Positions 1-9,586 are shown, counted from the first letter of the stretch. The stretch is DNA of 64,000 nt from Chryseobacterium binzhouense (GCF_007474545.1 NZ_VKOG01000001.1:868001-932000); one strand, 5' to 3'. Notes: generated by a model from the letters alone, not told the origin. Program-made: numbers and translations.

Positions 1-248
1 TTGTGCAGATCGGAAATTACAATGATGTGAAAGTTTATGATAAAAATCCTAAAGAGCTTACGATTGTTCAGCAGGGAGATTATAATACAACACTTTACAT
101 CAATGCAGGAAATAATCCGACAAAAGCATCTGTAAGCACAAGAGGAGACAATAATTATATTGATATTACGGGAAGCAACAGTATTTCCGAAAAGATGAAA
201 ATCAATATCAATAACAGTAACATGACCATTTTTGTAAGAAATTACTAG
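1..248 (+). CDS. Curlin-repeat protein, C-terminal part (5' end outside window)
   Basis: The gene enters from before the window; codons are in frame from base 3 and end at a TAG at 246-248. The visible 81 residues show spaced Q-x-G-x-x-N units (QIGNYN, QQGDYN, then RGDNN), the signature of curlin-type amyloid subunits. In curli systems such repeats form the beta-solenoid of the extracellular fibre. The stop lies 2 bp before csgE, so it belongs to the same operon. Whether this is the major subunit, the nucleator or another curlin-like protein cannot be told from the fragment. Confidence 0.6.
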   Translation, partial: VQIGNYNDVKVYDKNPKELTIVQQGDYNTTLYINAGNNPTKASVSTRGDNNYIDITGSNSISEKMKININNSNMTIFVRNY

Positions 249-250
249 CC

Positions 251-982
251 ATGAAAATTCGTTTTTACTTTTTCGTTTTGTTTTTGCTTAGTATGAGCAG
301 CATTTCTGCACAATACGAGAATCTGAGCGGAAAAATGAAAGCGAGAATCATTTCTGAAAACGCAGATGGTCTGTATAATTTTGCGGCAACAGCCGAAAAC
401 AATTCGGAAATCCATTACCCAATCAAATACATTCTTTTAGCTTTAAAAAAAAGCAGTACCGGAAATACATCTACTAACAAACAGGAAGGCAAATATGTGG
501 TGAAGCCCGGCGAAACCCTTAAGCTTTCTGAAATAAAAACCAATCTTGATAAAAATGATGCATTGAAGGTATACCTTTTTATAAAAGATGAAGAAAACGA
601 CAAAGTTATTTCTAAAGACAGCATTGAAATTAATCCTGAAAAATTAGCAGCTAAAAAACCTCAGTATATTCCTGAAAATGATATAGAATTAGTAGGTCTT
701 ACGATAGATGAAACCCGTACCAAAATAGGGAAACATTATTACGATCAGTTTTTTATGTATTATCTTCAGAACGACAGAAAATTTCCGGGAACCGTAAAAA
801 TTGTAGAAATTCCGGGACTGGCAAGAAGTACAAGAATATCAGTTTTTTATAACGATCAGGAAATTTACAATTTCAATACAACTCCGGATGAGGAGACTAC
901 AGAAAACGAAGCCAGAAATACTTTGGAAATTTTAAAAAGAATCACATTACCTAAAAACGAATTGTTAAAAAGTTCAACTTAA
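251..982 (+). CDS. csgE: CsgE-type curli assembly protein with extra N-terminal domain
   Basis: Residues 1-20 form a signal peptide ending in SISA-Q. The last ~100 residues (about 145-240, beginning ELVGLTIDETRTKIG) match CsgE, the periplasmic adaptor that caps the CsgG pore and feeds it curlin subunits. E. coli CsgE is only about 130 residues; here ~120 residues precede it, with a beta-sandwich look resembling the CsgH/CsgC chaperone fold. The fold assignment is inference, the extra length is seen directly. The gene is 11 bp upstream of csgF and is clearly cotranscribed with the curli genes. Confidence 0.85.
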   Translation: MKIRFYFFVLFLLSMSSISAQYENLSGKMKARIISENADGLYNFAATAENNSEIHYPIKYILLALKKSSTGNTSTNKQEGKYVVKPGETLKLSEIKTNLDKNDALKVYLFIKDEENDKVISKDSIEINPEKLAAKKPQYIPENDIELVGLTIDETRTKIGKHYYDQFFMYYLQNDRKFPGTVKIVEIPGLARSTRISVFYNDQEIYNFNTTPDEETTENEARNTLEILKRITLPKNELLKSST

Positions 983-993
983 AAACTTTAATC

Positions 994-1407
994 ATGAAAC
1001 TCTTTTTTAGCGGATTACTATTTCTTGTTACCACAAGCAGTATATTTTCCCAGCAACTGGTTTATACACCAGTCAATCCGGCATTCGGAGGCAATACATT
1101 CAATTATCAGTGGCTGCTCAGTTCGGCTACTGCCCAAAATCAGTTTGATAACGATAAAGGGAATCTCTTTTCTAATCAAAGTTCATTAAGCAGTTTTACT
1201 GAGAGTTTAAACAGACAGCTTCTCAGTCAGCTTTCCACAAAATTATTCGGTGAGCAGTTTGGCGACGGAGATCTTAAACCGGGAACGTACGTTTTTGGTT
1301 CTATGTATCTTGAAGTTATCCAAACCAGCAGCGGAATGATGATCAAAATTCTAAACACCAGTACCGGTGAACAATCTGAAATTGTAATTCCCGGTGCTAA
1401 CAAATAA
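994..1407 (+). CDS. csgF: Curli assembly protein CsgF
   Basis: 137 residues with a signal peptide ending near FSQ and the characteristic mature N-terminus LVYTPVNPAFGG followed by NTFNYQWLLSSA, the segment that in CsgF inserts into the CsgG pore. CsgF couples secretion to nucleation at the cell surface. Length is normal for the family. It lies between csgE and csgG with gaps of 11 and 8 bp, so translation and transcription are probably coupled. Confidence 0.9.
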   Translation: MKLFFSGLLFLVTTSSIFSQQLVYTPVNPAFGGNTFNYQWLLSSATAQNQFDNDKGNLFSNQSSLSSFTESLNRQLLSQLSTKLFGEQFGDGDLKPGTYVFGSMYLEVIQTSSGMMIKILNTSTGEQSEIVIPGANK

Positions 1408-1415
1408 TTTATACC

Positions 1416-2801
1416 ATGAAAAATCTAGTTCAATATCCAAAATTTTGGGTAACGATACTGTTGATTTTTTTGGTGTTAAACAGTTGCAGTACATTATTTA
1501 ATTTACCAACAGACAGCGAAAGATCAACTTTAGGAGAAGTTACTCAGTACACATCCAAGATTAAAAATCTTCCATTACCAAACGAAAAAATAGTTGTAGG
1601 GGTGTACAAATTCAGAGACCAGACTGGTCAGTACAAGCCATCAGAAACAGGAGCCAACTGGAGTACCGCAATTCCTCAGGGAACAACCACAATACTTCTG
1701 AAAGCTCTTGAAGACAGCAAATGGTTTACACCCATTGAGAGAGAAAATATAGGAAATCTTCTCAACGAAAGACAAATCATCCGTACCACACGAAAAGAAT
1801 ATATGCCGAACCAGAGTAATGAATCTGGCAATCTTCCTCCGCTTTTATATGCAGGAATTATTCTTGAAGGCGGCGTTATTTCTTATGATACCAACATTAT
1901 GACGGGTGGAGTGGGAGCAAGATACTTCGGCATCGGAGCGTCAACGCAATACCGTCAGGACCGTATTACTGTTTATCTTCGTGCGGTTTCTACTCAAAGC
2001 GGAGAAATTCTTAAAACAGTATATACTTCAAAAACAATTTTGTCTACCAGTATCAACGGAAGTTTTTTCAGATACGTGGATACCGAAAGGCTTTTTGAAG
2101 CTGAAGCAGGTTTTACACAAAACGAACCGGTGCAGCTTGCGGTAACCGAGGCTATTGAAAAAGCAGTACATTCTCTGATTGTGGAGGGTGTGAGAGACAG
2201 AGTTTGGAGCAAAAGAGTACATGATCCCAATAAATTTACACGAATTATTGAAGAATACAATGCTGAACAGAATAAAAATAATGACCGGCTGATTAGTGAT
2301 AGATTTCCTGTGAGCCAAAGAGGAAAATCTTCTTTATTTGTGATAGGAGAAGGCACTCAGATCAAAGGTGATTATGCCAATCCTAAAATGAATATTGGTG
2401 GAAAAGCGGGCTTTAAATATTTTATTACAGATCATCTGAATGCTGAAGCCAATGTTGGTTATCTTACTTTTGAAAACAAAAATATTTATCAGGCAAATGT
2501 TTTTACTACAGAAGCTAATATTGAATATCTTTTATTTCCTAAATATAAAGTTACACCTTATTTGTACGGAGGTTTAGGCTCATTGTTTTTTAAAAATAAA
2601 AATGAATTTAAGATGCAGCTTGGTGGTGGAATAGAATATCTTTTTTCTAAAAGCTTGGCGGTGAGAATAGGAACGCAGTATGATTTCGGATTCAACGACG
2701 GATGGGACGAATATGTCGGCGGAAAACGAAATGACCAAAGTATAAGAGTTGGTCTTGGATTGAACTGGTACATCAACAACAGACCTTTCAAAAAAAACTA
2801 A
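1416..2801 (+). CDS. csgG: CsgG curli secretion channel with C-terminal barrel-like extension
   Basis: A lipoprotein signal ends at LNSCS (Cys24). Residues ~50-290 carry the CsgG domain (EKIVVGVYKFRDQTGQ..., then the GTTTILLKALEDSKWF and REN-x-x-LLNER segments) that builds the nonameric outer-membrane curlin channel. E. coli CsgG is 277 residues; here 461, and the extra ~150 residues are alternating aromatic/Gly beta-strands (GGKAGFKYFIT, LYGGLGSLFF, IRVGLGLNWYI) like a small outer-membrane beta-barrel. Such long CsgG forms are known from Bacteroidota. Ends 3 bp before the next gene. Confidence 0.88.
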   Translation: MKNLVQYPKFWVTILLIFLVLNSCSTLFNLPTDSERSTLGEVTQYTSKIKNLPLPNEKIVVGVYKFRDQTGQYKPSETGANWSTAIPQGTTTILLKALEDSKWFTPIERENIGNLLNERQIIRTTRKEYMPNQSNESGNLPPLLYAGIILEGGVISYDTNIMTGGVGARYFGIGASTQYRQDRITVYLRAVSTQSGEILKTVYTSKTILSTSINGSFFRYVDTERLFEAEAGFTQNEPVQLAVTEAIEKAVHSLIVEGVRDRVWSKRVHDPNKFTRIIEEYNAEQNKNNDRLISDRFPVSQRGKSSLFVIGEGTQIKGDYANPKMNIGGKAGFKYFITDHLNAEANVGYLTFENKNIYQANVFTTEANIEYLLFPKYKVTPYLYGGLGSLFFKNKNEFKMQLGGGIEYLFSKSLAVRIGTQYDFGFNDGWDEYVGGKRNDQSIRVGLGLNWYINNRPFKKN

Positions 2802-2804
2802 ATC

Positions 2805-4307
2805 ATGAAAACTTTTAATCTATTCTTATCATCAATTATATTCTTGTTCTTCGTTGGATGTAGCGAAGATCTGGTTGAAAAAGAACTCAAAGGCACTATA
2901 AAAGGAGTTGTGGTAGCAAAAGGAACCAATACGCCAATTGCTAATGCTAAAATATCTACAAGTCCTTCTACAAGCAGCCTTTTTACAAAATCTGATGGAA
3001 CATTTGAAATTACCGATGTTGCTTTGGGCGACTATTCTGTGAAAGCAGAAGCTTCAGGATATGTAGCATCTTTTCAGGGAATCAATCTGAAAAGTGAAGC
3101 TCAGACAGTTAATATTATTTTTGAACTGGCAGATGATAATTCCCTCAACTCGCCTCCTACAATCCCGGTTTTGGTTTCGCCGGCAGATAATTCTGAAAAT
3201 CAGCCACTTTCCGTAAACCTCACCTGGACCTGTACAGATCCGGATCAGGATGATGTTTTAAAATATGATCTTATCATTAAAAACAGCATCAACACCAGTG
3301 TTTTAAACATCAATGATATTTCTGCAACCAATTATACATTAAATAATCTTCAGTTTGGGGTTACCTATTTTTGGCAGGTTGTTGTTTCTGATGGTGTCAA
3401 TCCGAAAGTTTACAGCGAGATAAAGCAATTTAAAACCAGCAGTACGCCCAACAACAGATTTCATTATGCAAAAAAAGCAAACGGAAATTATTATCTGATA
3501 TCTACTGATGAGGCAGGAAACAACTTTTCGGTTACTTCACAGTCTCAAAACAGTTTCAGACCACGATTGAATAATGATGCCAATAAAATAGCATTTTTGA
3601 GAAATGTAGGCGGAAACTTTCAGATTTTTACGGCAAAGAGGGACGGTTCAGATATTACACAAGTTACCAATCTTCCCGTAACAGGTTTCAATAATGCGGA
3701 AATAGATTTTTCCTGGAATACCAACGGAAATCAGTTTATCTATGCTAATTTTAACAAGCTGTACCGAATTAACAGCGATGGAACCGGTCTTACCTTATTG
3801 TATACTACGACAGACGGAAGCCTCATTTCGGAATGTGACTGGAGCTATGACGGCAGTAAAATAGTTTTGAAAACGAATGGATTGAATGGTTACGGCGTTA
3901 AGATTTTCATCATAGATATGGCAGGAAATGTCATCAAAACAGTTTTATCTTCTGTAACAGGCGGAGCAGGAGGAATCAATTTTTCAATTGACGGAAAAAA
4001 ACTTTTGTATACCAGAGATGTTTCAGGGTTTGAAGACGTTGCTTACCGACAGTTAGATTCCAGAATATTTATATACAATCTTGAAAATAATACCGAAATA
4101 GATTTATCAAATTTAAGTCAGAAATCCAATGGAACCAATGATCTGGATCCCAGATTTTCGCCTAATGATTCGGAAGTAATCTTCGTCAATACTTCCAATG
4201 ATAATATTTCGCCAAAAAATATTTTGAAAATTACCATTAATTATAACAACAATACCTATCTAAGGACCACACTTTTTACCAATGCAGAAATGCCCGATTG
4301 GGAATAA
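2805..4307 (+). CDS. Lipoprotein: carboxypeptidase-regulatory, Fn3-like and beta-propeller domains
   Basis: Signal with lipobox FFVGC (Cys19). Residues ~28-105 look like a carboxypeptidase-regulatory-like domain (GVVVAKGTNTPIANAKIS ... DYSVKAEASGYVA). Residues ~112-210 resemble a fibronectin III/Ig module (PPTIPVLVSPADNS ... FGVTYFWQVVVSDG). Residues ~220-495 contain TolB/PD40-like propeller blades (NKIAFLRNVGGNFQIF, GSKIVLKTNG, DPRFSPNDSEVIFV). It is the last gene of the curli operon, 3 bp after csgG, and ends at a strong terminator, so a surface role with the fibre (anchoring or quality control) is plausible but unproven. Confidence 0.75.
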   Translation: MKTFNLFLSSIIFLFFVGCSEDLVEKELKGTIKGVVVAKGTNTPIANAKISTSPSTSSLFTKSDGTFEITDVALGDYSVKAEASGYVASFQGINLKSEAQTVNIIFELADDNSLNSPPTIPVLVSPADNSENQPLSVNLTWTCTDPDQDDVLKYDLIIKNSINTSVLNINDISATNYTLNNLQFGVTYFWQVVVSDGVNPKVYSEIKQFKTSSTPNNRFHYAKKANGNYYLISTDEAGNNFSVTSQSQNSFRPRLNNDANKIAFLRNVGGNFQIFTAKRDGSDITQVTNLPVTGFNNAEIDFSWNTNGNQFIYANFNKLYRINSDGTGLTLLYTTTDGSLISECDWSYDGSKIVLKTNGLNGYGVKIFIIDMAGNVIKTVLSSVTGGAGGINFSIDGKKLLYTRDVSGFEDVAYRQLDSRIFIYNLENNTEIDLSNLSQKSNGTNDLDPRFSPNDSEVIFVNTSNDNISPKNILKITINYNNNTYLRTTLFTNAEMPDWE

Positions 4308-4334
4308 AAGTCAATCACCTTATCTATTCTAGGA

Positions 4335-4378
4335 GAAGTGCCTTCCGTTTTTGGAAGGCACTTCGTATTTTATTTTTT
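4335..4378. terminator. Bidirectional intrinsic terminator
   Basis: Perfect 12-bp stem (4335-4346 with 4353-4364) around a GTTTTT loop, followed by a T-rich run. It separates the curli operon from the convergent helicase gene, whose stop codon is at 4370-4372. Confidence 0.9.
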
Positions 4379-5638
4379 GCGGGAAAAGTTACTCTTGTTT
4401 TTTGGTTTTTTATAACCGGCTTCTTTCCTTTGCTGAACAGGATTTGCGGGTTTTGGCTTTGGTATAAAAGGTTTGTTGTTAGAATCTCTTTTTTGTACTA
4501 CCAGATCATCTGTATGAAAAGGATGATCTTTTATTACAGGAATTTTCATCCCGATCAGTTTTTCGGTATCTTTTAGGTTCAAAAGATCCAATCCGTCTAC
4601 AAAAGAAATAGAGCTTCCTCTTGCTCCGGCTCTCCCGGTTCTTCCGATTCTGTGAACATACGTTTCAGCGACATCAGACAATTCGTAGTTTACGACGTAT
4701 TTCAATTCATCAATATCAATTCCGCGGGCTGCAATGTCGGTAGCAACCAAAATTCTGGTTTTCCTGGATTTGAAATTGTTCAAAGCATTTTGCCTTGCAT
4801 TCTGGGATTTGTTTCCATGAATGGCTTCTGCCGTAATTTTGCTTTGCTGAAGTTTTCTTGCAATTTTATCGGCACCGTGTTTTGTTCTGGAAAAGACAAG
4901 TACAGAATCCGAAATATTATTTTGTAAGATGTGCGTAAGCAAATCCAGCTTATTTTCCTTCTCTACAAAATAGACCGATTGTTTAATGGTTTCAGCAGTA
5001 GAGGAAATCGGTGTTACCGATACTTTAATCGGCGTATTGAGTATAGAATCTGCAAGTTTCTGAATTTCACCGGGCATTGTTGCAGAGAAAAAAAGAGTCT
5101 GCCTTTTCTGAGGTAAAAGTTTGATAATTCTTTTTACATCGTGCACAAAACCCATATCCAGCATTCTGTCGGCTTCATCCAATACAAAAATTTCAAGATT
5201 TTTTAAGCTGATGATTCCCTGTGCGATAAAATCCAGTAATCTTCCCGGTGTTGCTACCAGAATATCAACACCTTTTTTTAAAGCGGCTTCCTGATTGCCC
5301 TGTTTTACGCCGCCGAAAATCACCAGCTTTCTGAGAGGAAGATTTCTTCCGTAGGCATTAAAGCTTTCTTCAATCTGTATAGCAAGCTCTCTTGTAGGCG
5401 TGAGGATTAATGCTTTTATGTGATTGTTTTTCGGAGCTTTTCTTTCGGTAAGATTCTGAAGGATAGGAATGGCAAAAGCTGCCGTTTTTCCTGTTCCTGT
5501 TTGGGCTGTTCCCAAAACATCTCTGTGTTCTAATATAGAAGGTATTGCCTGTTCCTGAATGGGTGTTGGTTTTTCATAACCCTCGTTTTGAAGCGCATCC
5601 AGGATGGGCTTAATCAATTTTAAGTCGGTAAATAACAA
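4370..5638 (-). CDS. DEAD-box ATP-dependent RNA helicase, RhlE-like
   Basis: All helicase motifs are present: Q motif ([10 protein letters not shown], 24-33), Walker A AQTGTGKT (45-52), PTRELA (81-86), DEAD (154-157), SAT (185-187), ARGIDI (304-309) and [10 protein letters not shown] (329-338). A basic Lys/Pro/Asn-rich tail (from ~385) is typical of RhlE-type proteins and binds RNA non-specifically. The likely role is ATP-driven RNA duplex remodelling in ribosome assembly, mRNA decay or cold adaptation. It is monocistronic, convergent with the curli operon. Confidence 0.92.
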   Translation of the reverse strand: MLFTDLKLIKPILDALQNEGYEKPTPIQEQAIPSILEHRDVLGTAQTGTGKTAAFAIPILQNLTERKAPKNNHIKALILTPTRELAIQIEESFNAYGRNLPLRKLVIFGGVKQGNQEAALKKGVDILVATPGRLLDFIAQGIISLKNLEIFVLDEADRMLDMGFVHDVKRIIKLLPQKRQTLFFSATMPGEIQKLADSILNTPIKVSVTPISSTAETIKQSVYFVEKENKLDLLTHILQNNISDSVLVFSRTKHGADKIARKLQQSKITAEAIHGNKSQNARQNALNNFKSRKTRILVATDIAARGIDIDELKYVVNYELSDVAETYVHRIGRTGRAGARGSSISFVDGLDLLNLKDTEKLIGMKIPVIKDHPFHTDDLVVQKRDSNNKPFIPKPKPANPVQQRKEAGYKKPKNKSNFSRKK

Positions 5639-5801
5639 ATTCTTAATGTGTATTTAAATAATGCGGTCGAAGCAGTTTACTTCATCATTTTTAGCAGATC
5701 TGCTAATTTTCGTAACAGAATTTTTAAGTAATATCAATTACTTTCTGGCTGAGAATGCCGCCGAATATTTTGCAAAGATAATGTAAATTAATTAAAGCCC
5801 G

Positions 5802-6290
5802 TTACTGTATCTTTTGCCATTCCTGATTATGCTTTAAATCTTCAAAAAACTGATAAACAACAATCAGTTCTTCGGTTCCTCTTTTACCATAATCTTCAAT
5901 TGTTTTTGCTGTGCCATTACTGGGTTTTATTCGAAGATAAGATGTTGGCAGATCAGTTACGTTTCGTGTGCCGTATTTGTCTTGCAGATTTTTGATTTCC
6001 AGTTCATCAATAAGTCTCACCAGCTTCAGATAATCTTCTTCTTTGATTGTTGTTTTAAAAGTTCCTTCTCTTGGTTTATCAAACTCACCTTTAGAAAAAT
6101 CTTTTGAAAAGTTAAAATGTTCAGCTTCCAGAACAGCAGTTCGATCACCCTGAATGGTCATTTTATAAATCGGACAAGATCCGAAACAGGCTCCGGCTTC
6201 ATATTCAATTTCCGAATATTTTGCTGATATTTTTTGAGAATTGCAAGAACACAAAAAAAGAAGTGCACAGATAGCAAATAAATATTTCAT
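5802..6290 (-). CDS. DUF6438-domain lipoprotein
   Basis: 162 residues with a lipobox (FLCSC, Cys16). The hallmark segment AGACFGSCPIYKMTI, with two Cys spaced FGSC, is the conserved core of DUF6438, a Bacteroidota envelope family of unknown function. The conserved Cys pair could form a disulfide outside the cytoplasm (inference). Monocistronic, with 160 bp to the helicase gene and a divergent methyltransferase upstream. Confidence 0.75.
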   Translation of the reverse strand: MKYLFAICALLFLCSCNSQKISAKYSEIEYEAGACFGSCPIYKMTIQGDRTAVLEAEHFNFSKDFSKGEFDKPREGTFKTTIKEEDYLKLVRLIDELEIKNLQDKYGTRNVTDLPTSYLRIKPSNGTAKTIEDYGKRGTEELIVVYQFFEDLKHNQEWQKIQ

Positions 6291-6431
6291 TGTAAAATTT
6301 TTCTAATGTCTTCCAATAGTTATTCCAAAAAACAGATGTTGTTGCCCAGATCATTATTTTGTCTGCAGATTCCTTCTAAATGGGTGAATTTGTATAAATT
6401 TTTGTTATTTTGAAGTCAGAAAAAGTATTTC

Positions 6432-7163
6432 ATGTATAATTTCGTAAAAGCGGTTGTAAAAAATATCATTCCACAAGAAATTCTCATCAAGAATGAGGAC
6501 AGGTTCAGAAAGCTTCTCAAGCCTTTTTATCAGGGGAAAAATCATGAATGTACCATCTGCTCTGCACGTCTTAAAAAATTTGCAGTGCTGGAAAACGGTC
6601 AGCTTATCTGTCCTGTTTGTGGAAGTTTACCCAGAACAAGAAGACTCAATCAGCTTTTAGATCAGGAGTTTTTAAAACCCGGGATGACTTTTCTGGATTT
6701 CTCACCTTCCAGAATGCTGTATAAAAAGTGGAAAAAAAGAAATGATATTTTCTATTATCCTACCGATTTTGAAAATGAATTTCTTTCTGATTATCAGTTT
6801 GATATAACGAACATAAGCTCTGAAAGCGAAAAATTTGATCTCATTGTATGTTATCATATTCTGGAACACATTATTGATGATAAAAAAGCAATGAGCGAAT
6901 TGTACCGTGTCCTGAAAAAAGGGGGTACAGCTTTAATTCAGACACCTTTTAAGGATGGTGAAATCTATGAAGATTACAGTATGGTTACTCCGGAAGATCG
7001 TCTGAAACATTTCGGGCAGGAAGATCACGTGAGAATTTATTCGGTTTCAGAATTGAAAGAACGGCTGCAAAATGCAGGATTTAAAACCGAGGTAAAAGTT
7101 TTGGAAGAGGATAGTTATCAAGGGTTTGCGAACAATGAAATTGTGATAGTCTGTAAAAAATAA
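6432..7163 (+). CDS. SAM-dependent methyltransferase with zinc ribbon
   Basis: A four-Cys zinc ribbon (C40, C43, C60, C63) precedes a class I methyltransferase fold: the glycine loop is degenerate (MTFLDFSPSR), followed by the post-I acidic segment, FDLIVCYHILEHI (motif II region) and LKKGGTALIQTP. This Cys-rich head plus Methyltransf_11-type domain is common in polysaccharide and glycan gene sets, but no such neighbours are present here, so the substrate is unknown. Ends at a terminator that overlaps its stop codon. Confidence 0.75.
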   Translation: MYNFVKAVVKNIIPQEILIKNEDRFRKLLKPFYQGKNHECTICSARLKKFAVLENGQLICPVCGSLPRTRRLNQLLDQEFLKPGMTFLDFSPSRMLYKKWKKRNDIFYYPTDFENEFLSDYQFDITNISSESEKFDLIVCYHILEHIIDDKKAMSELYRVLKKGGTALIQTPFKDGEIYEDYSMVTPEDRLKHFGQEDHVRIYSVSELKERLQNAGFKTEVKVLEEDSYQGFANNEIVIVCKK

Positions 7164-7192
7164 AGGAGAAATGTCATATTTCTCCTTTTACT
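7162..7192 (+). terminator. Intrinsic terminator overlapping stop codon
   Basis: 11-bp perfect stem (7162-7172 with 7178-7188), loop GTCAT, followed by TACTTTTATTT. It starts inside the methyltransferase stop codon. Confidence 0.85.
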
Positions 7193-7228
7193 TTTATTTA
7201 ATTTTAAAATGAAATCACTCATTTATTT

Positions 7229-8212
7229 TTATCCGTGAAGTCTTTTCCAGATCGCGTCTTTCAGCTCCATCAATCCTTCTCCGGTGACTCCTGAGAAAAA
7301 CAGCGGTTTTCGGTTTTCAGGAAATTCTGCAGATATTTCTTTTTTTAGTTCATCGTCCAGAAGATCAGATTTGGAAACTGAAATAATGAAATCTTTATCC
7401 AAAAGTTCAGGATTGTATTCTTTCAGCTCATTTTCCAGAATTTTAAACTCCTGAAAATGATCTTCAGAATCTGCCGGAATCAGAAACAATAAGATTGAAT
7501 TTCTTTCAATATGTCTTAAAAAACGATGTCCCAAACCTTTCCCTTCAGCTGCTCCTTCAATAATTCCCGGAATATCTGCCATTACAAAAGATTTGTAATT
7601 TCTGTAATCTACAATACCCAGATTGGGTGTTAAAGTGGTGAATGCATAATTGGCAATTTTAGGTTTTGCAGCAGACACAGACGATAAAAGGGTAGATTTT
7701 CCTGCATTTGGGAAACCAACCAATCCTACATCTGCCAGAATTTTAAGCTCGAAAACTACATAGCCTTCCTGGCCTTCCATTCCCGGCTGTGCAAATCGGG
7801 GAGTCTGGTTGGTAGAGGATTTGAAGTGTTCATTTCCTTTTCCGCCCATTCCACCTTCCATCAGAATGATTTCCTGACCGTCTTCCATAATTTCACCGAT
7901 GATTTCGCCGTCTTCGTTTTTAGCGATCGTGCCAATCGGAACCTCAATATAAACATCGGCTCCGTAAGCTCCTGTTAACTGGTTTTTTCCTCCGTTTTCA
8001 CCACGTTCGGCTTTTACGTGACGGGTATAGCGTAAAGGAAGTAAAGTCCATTCATTAGCATTTCCCTTCATGATTACATGGCCGCCTCTACCGCCGTCTC
8101 CGCCATCAGGACCACCTTTGGGAATATATTTTTCACGGCGAAGATGGGCAGAACCTGCACCTCCATGACCGCTTTTACAATGAATCTTTACGTAATCTAC
8201 AAAATTTGACAT
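7229..8212 (-). CDS. obg: GTPase Obg/CgtA
   Basis: The glycine-rich Obg fold (1-158: [23 protein letters not shown]) is followed by a G domain: G1 GFPNAGKS (166-173), TTLTP (192-196), DIPG (213-216) and SKSD at the NKxD position. Obg binds GTP and the 50S subunit, coupling ribosome assembly to the stringent response. Length 327 fits flavobacterial Obg, which lacks the C-terminal OCT domain. In the same direction as adk, 111 bp downstream of it with repeats in between. Confidence 0.95.
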   Translation of the reverse strand: MSNFVDYVKIHCKSGHGGAGSAHLRREKYIPKGGPDGGDGGRGGHVIMKGNANEWTLLPLRYTRHVKAERGENGGKNQLTGAYGADVYIEVPIGTIAKNEDGEIIGEIMEDGQEIILMEGGMGGKGNEHFKSSTNQTPRFAQPGMEGQEGYVVFELKILADVGLVGFPNAGKSTLLSSVSAAKPKIANYAFTTLTPNLGIVDYRNYKSFVMADIPGIIEGAAEGKGLGHRFLRHIERNSILLFLIPADSEDHFQEFKILENELKEYNPELLDKDFIISVSKSDLLDDELKKEISAEFPENRKPLFFSGVTGEGLMELKDAIWKRLHG

Positions 8213-8220
8213 AATTTTAA

Positions 8221-8290
8221 TTCAAGGTTTAATGTTGAAGGTTCAAAGTTTTAACCTTGAATTTGTACTTTGAACCTTGAATCAAAAAAT
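8221..8290. repeat. AAGGTTCAAAG-type inverted/direct repeats between adk and obg
   Basis: The short words TTCAAGGTT, AAGGTTCAAAG and their complements (ACTTTGAACCTTGAA) alternate, so the stretch can fold on itself. No coding potential. It looks like a low-complexity intergenic repeat family. Confidence 0.6.
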
Positions 8291-8323
8291 TTTAATTTTT
8301 GAATTTGAATATTGAATCAAAAA

Positions 8324-8902
8324 TTATGAAAATTTTTGAACTTCAGCAAAAATTTTTTCGGAAATTTCATTGATGTTTCCGACACCGTTGATCTCTACAT
8401 ATTTTCCTTGCTGCTTATACAACTCGGCAACTTCTGCTGTTTTTGTATAATATTCTTTTATTCTGTTTTGGATGATCTCTACGTTGCTGTCGTCTGATCT
8501 TCCGCTGATTTCTCCTCTTTTCAGAAGTCTTTCAACTAAAATTGAATCTTCAACAACTAAAGAAAGACAAACATCAATCTCATCATTCAGTTCTTCTTTT
8601 ACAATTTTTTCTAAAGCTTCTGTCTGAACTGCCGTTCTCGGATAACCATCAAAAATAAATCCGGCTGCATCAGTAGGTTTTCTGATCTCGTCAATCAGCA
8701 TATCTGTAGTTACCTGATCCGGAACCAATTCTCCTTTGTCGATATAAGATTTTGCCAGTTTTCCAAGTTCAGTATCATTTTTCATATTGAATCTGAAAAG
8801 ATCGCCTGTTGAAATCTGCTTCAGATTAAATTTCTCAATCAGGTTTTGAGCTTGTGTACCTTTTCCGCTTCCCGGAGGACCAAACAGAACAATGTTTATC
8901 AT
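8324..8902 (-). CDS. adk: Adenylate kinase
   Basis: P-loop GPPGSGKGT (8-16), the NMP-binding segment STGDLFR, GFIFDGYPRT and a short LID region (LLKRGEISGRSDD) identify adenylate kinase, which interconverts ATP + AMP and 2 ADP. Length 192 matches the short-LID form used by many Bacteroidota. It lies downstream of hpt on the same strand, a purine-salvage pairing common in this group. Confidence 0.95.
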   Translation of the reverse strand: MINIVLFGPPGSGKGTQAQNLIEKFNLKQISTGDLFRFNMKNDTELGKLAKSYIDKGELVPDQVTTDMLIDEIRKPTDAAGFIFDGYPRTAVQTEALEKIVKEELNDEIDVCLSLVVEDSILVERLLKRGEISGRSDDSNVEIIQNRIKEYYTKTAEVAELYKQQGKYVEINGVGNINEISEKIFAEVQKFS

Positions 8903-8926
8903 AATTTTCTTTCGCTTCCGGCAATG

Positions 8927-9027
8927 GGCAGTTGGCTTCTTGCTTTAGCTTTATTTAGTTATTATTAAATTTATTTCTTATTTATTTCACTTTTTTAAGC
9001 TAAAAGCTATCAGCTAATAGCCAACAG
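8927..9027. repeat. Imperfect inverted repeat between hpt and adk
   Basis: CAGTTGGCTTCTTGCTTTAG near 8931 is mirrored by CTATCAGCTAATAGCCAACA near 9007-9026. The AGCT/GGCT-rich arms flank an AT-only centre. It resembles the intergenic repeat family whose words also occur inside mnmE. No gene is seen. Confidence 0.5.
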
Positions 9028-9031
9028 CGTT

Positions 9032-9586
9032 TTAATGATTGATTTGTCCGTCTTCCAATTGGTACAAATTCGGTAAGTTTCTTCCGAGCTCATCATAATC
9101 TAATCCGTAACCCAGAACAAATTTGTTCGGAATTTCTTTTCCGATATAATCAAGCTTGAAATCTTTCTTATATACTTCAGGTTTTAATAAAAATGAAGCT
9201 AATTTTACAGATTTCGGACGCTGTGTTTCTTTAAAATATTTAAAAAGACTCTCAACCGTATTTCCTGTATCCACAATATCTTCTACCAGAATAATGTGGC
9301 GGTCTTTTACATCCTTGGTAAGTTCCATTTTCTGGTAAACGATACCGGTAGATTCTGTTCCTGCATAAGAACTCATCTGGATAAATGCAATCTCACAAGG
9401 ACCCGGATAATGTTTTAAAAGATCTGAAAAAAACATGATGACACCATTTAAAACTCCAATGAAAACCGGTGTTTCATCTTTGTAGTCTTCGTATATTTTT
9501 AAAGCGGTTGCTTTTACGATTTCCTGAATTTCGGCGTCCTTTAAATAGGGTACAAAAGTTTTGTCGTGTACTTGAATACTTTCCAT
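9032..9586 (-). CDS. hpt: Hypoxanthine phosphoribosyltransferase
   Basis: The PRPP-binding motif HIILVEDIVDTGNT, the flexible-loop segment and the C-terminal base-binding region KFVLGYGLDYDELGRNLP identify a purine phosphoribosyltransferase that makes IMP/GMP from hypoxanthine/guanine and PRPP. I start at the Met in MESIQVHDKTF (9586); an upstream in-frame ATG at 9607 would add only a seven-residue non-conserved head. Likely cotranscribed with adk. Confidence 0.93.
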   Translation of the reverse strand: MESIQVHDKTFVPYLKDAEIQEIVKATALKIYEDYKDETPVFIGVLNGVIMFFSDLLKHYPGPCEIAFIQMSSYAGTESTGIVYQKMELTKDVKDRHIILVEDIVDTGNTVESLFKYFKETQRPKSVKLASFLLKPEVYKKDFKLDYIGKEIPNKFVLGYGLDYDELGRNLPNLYQLEDGQINH

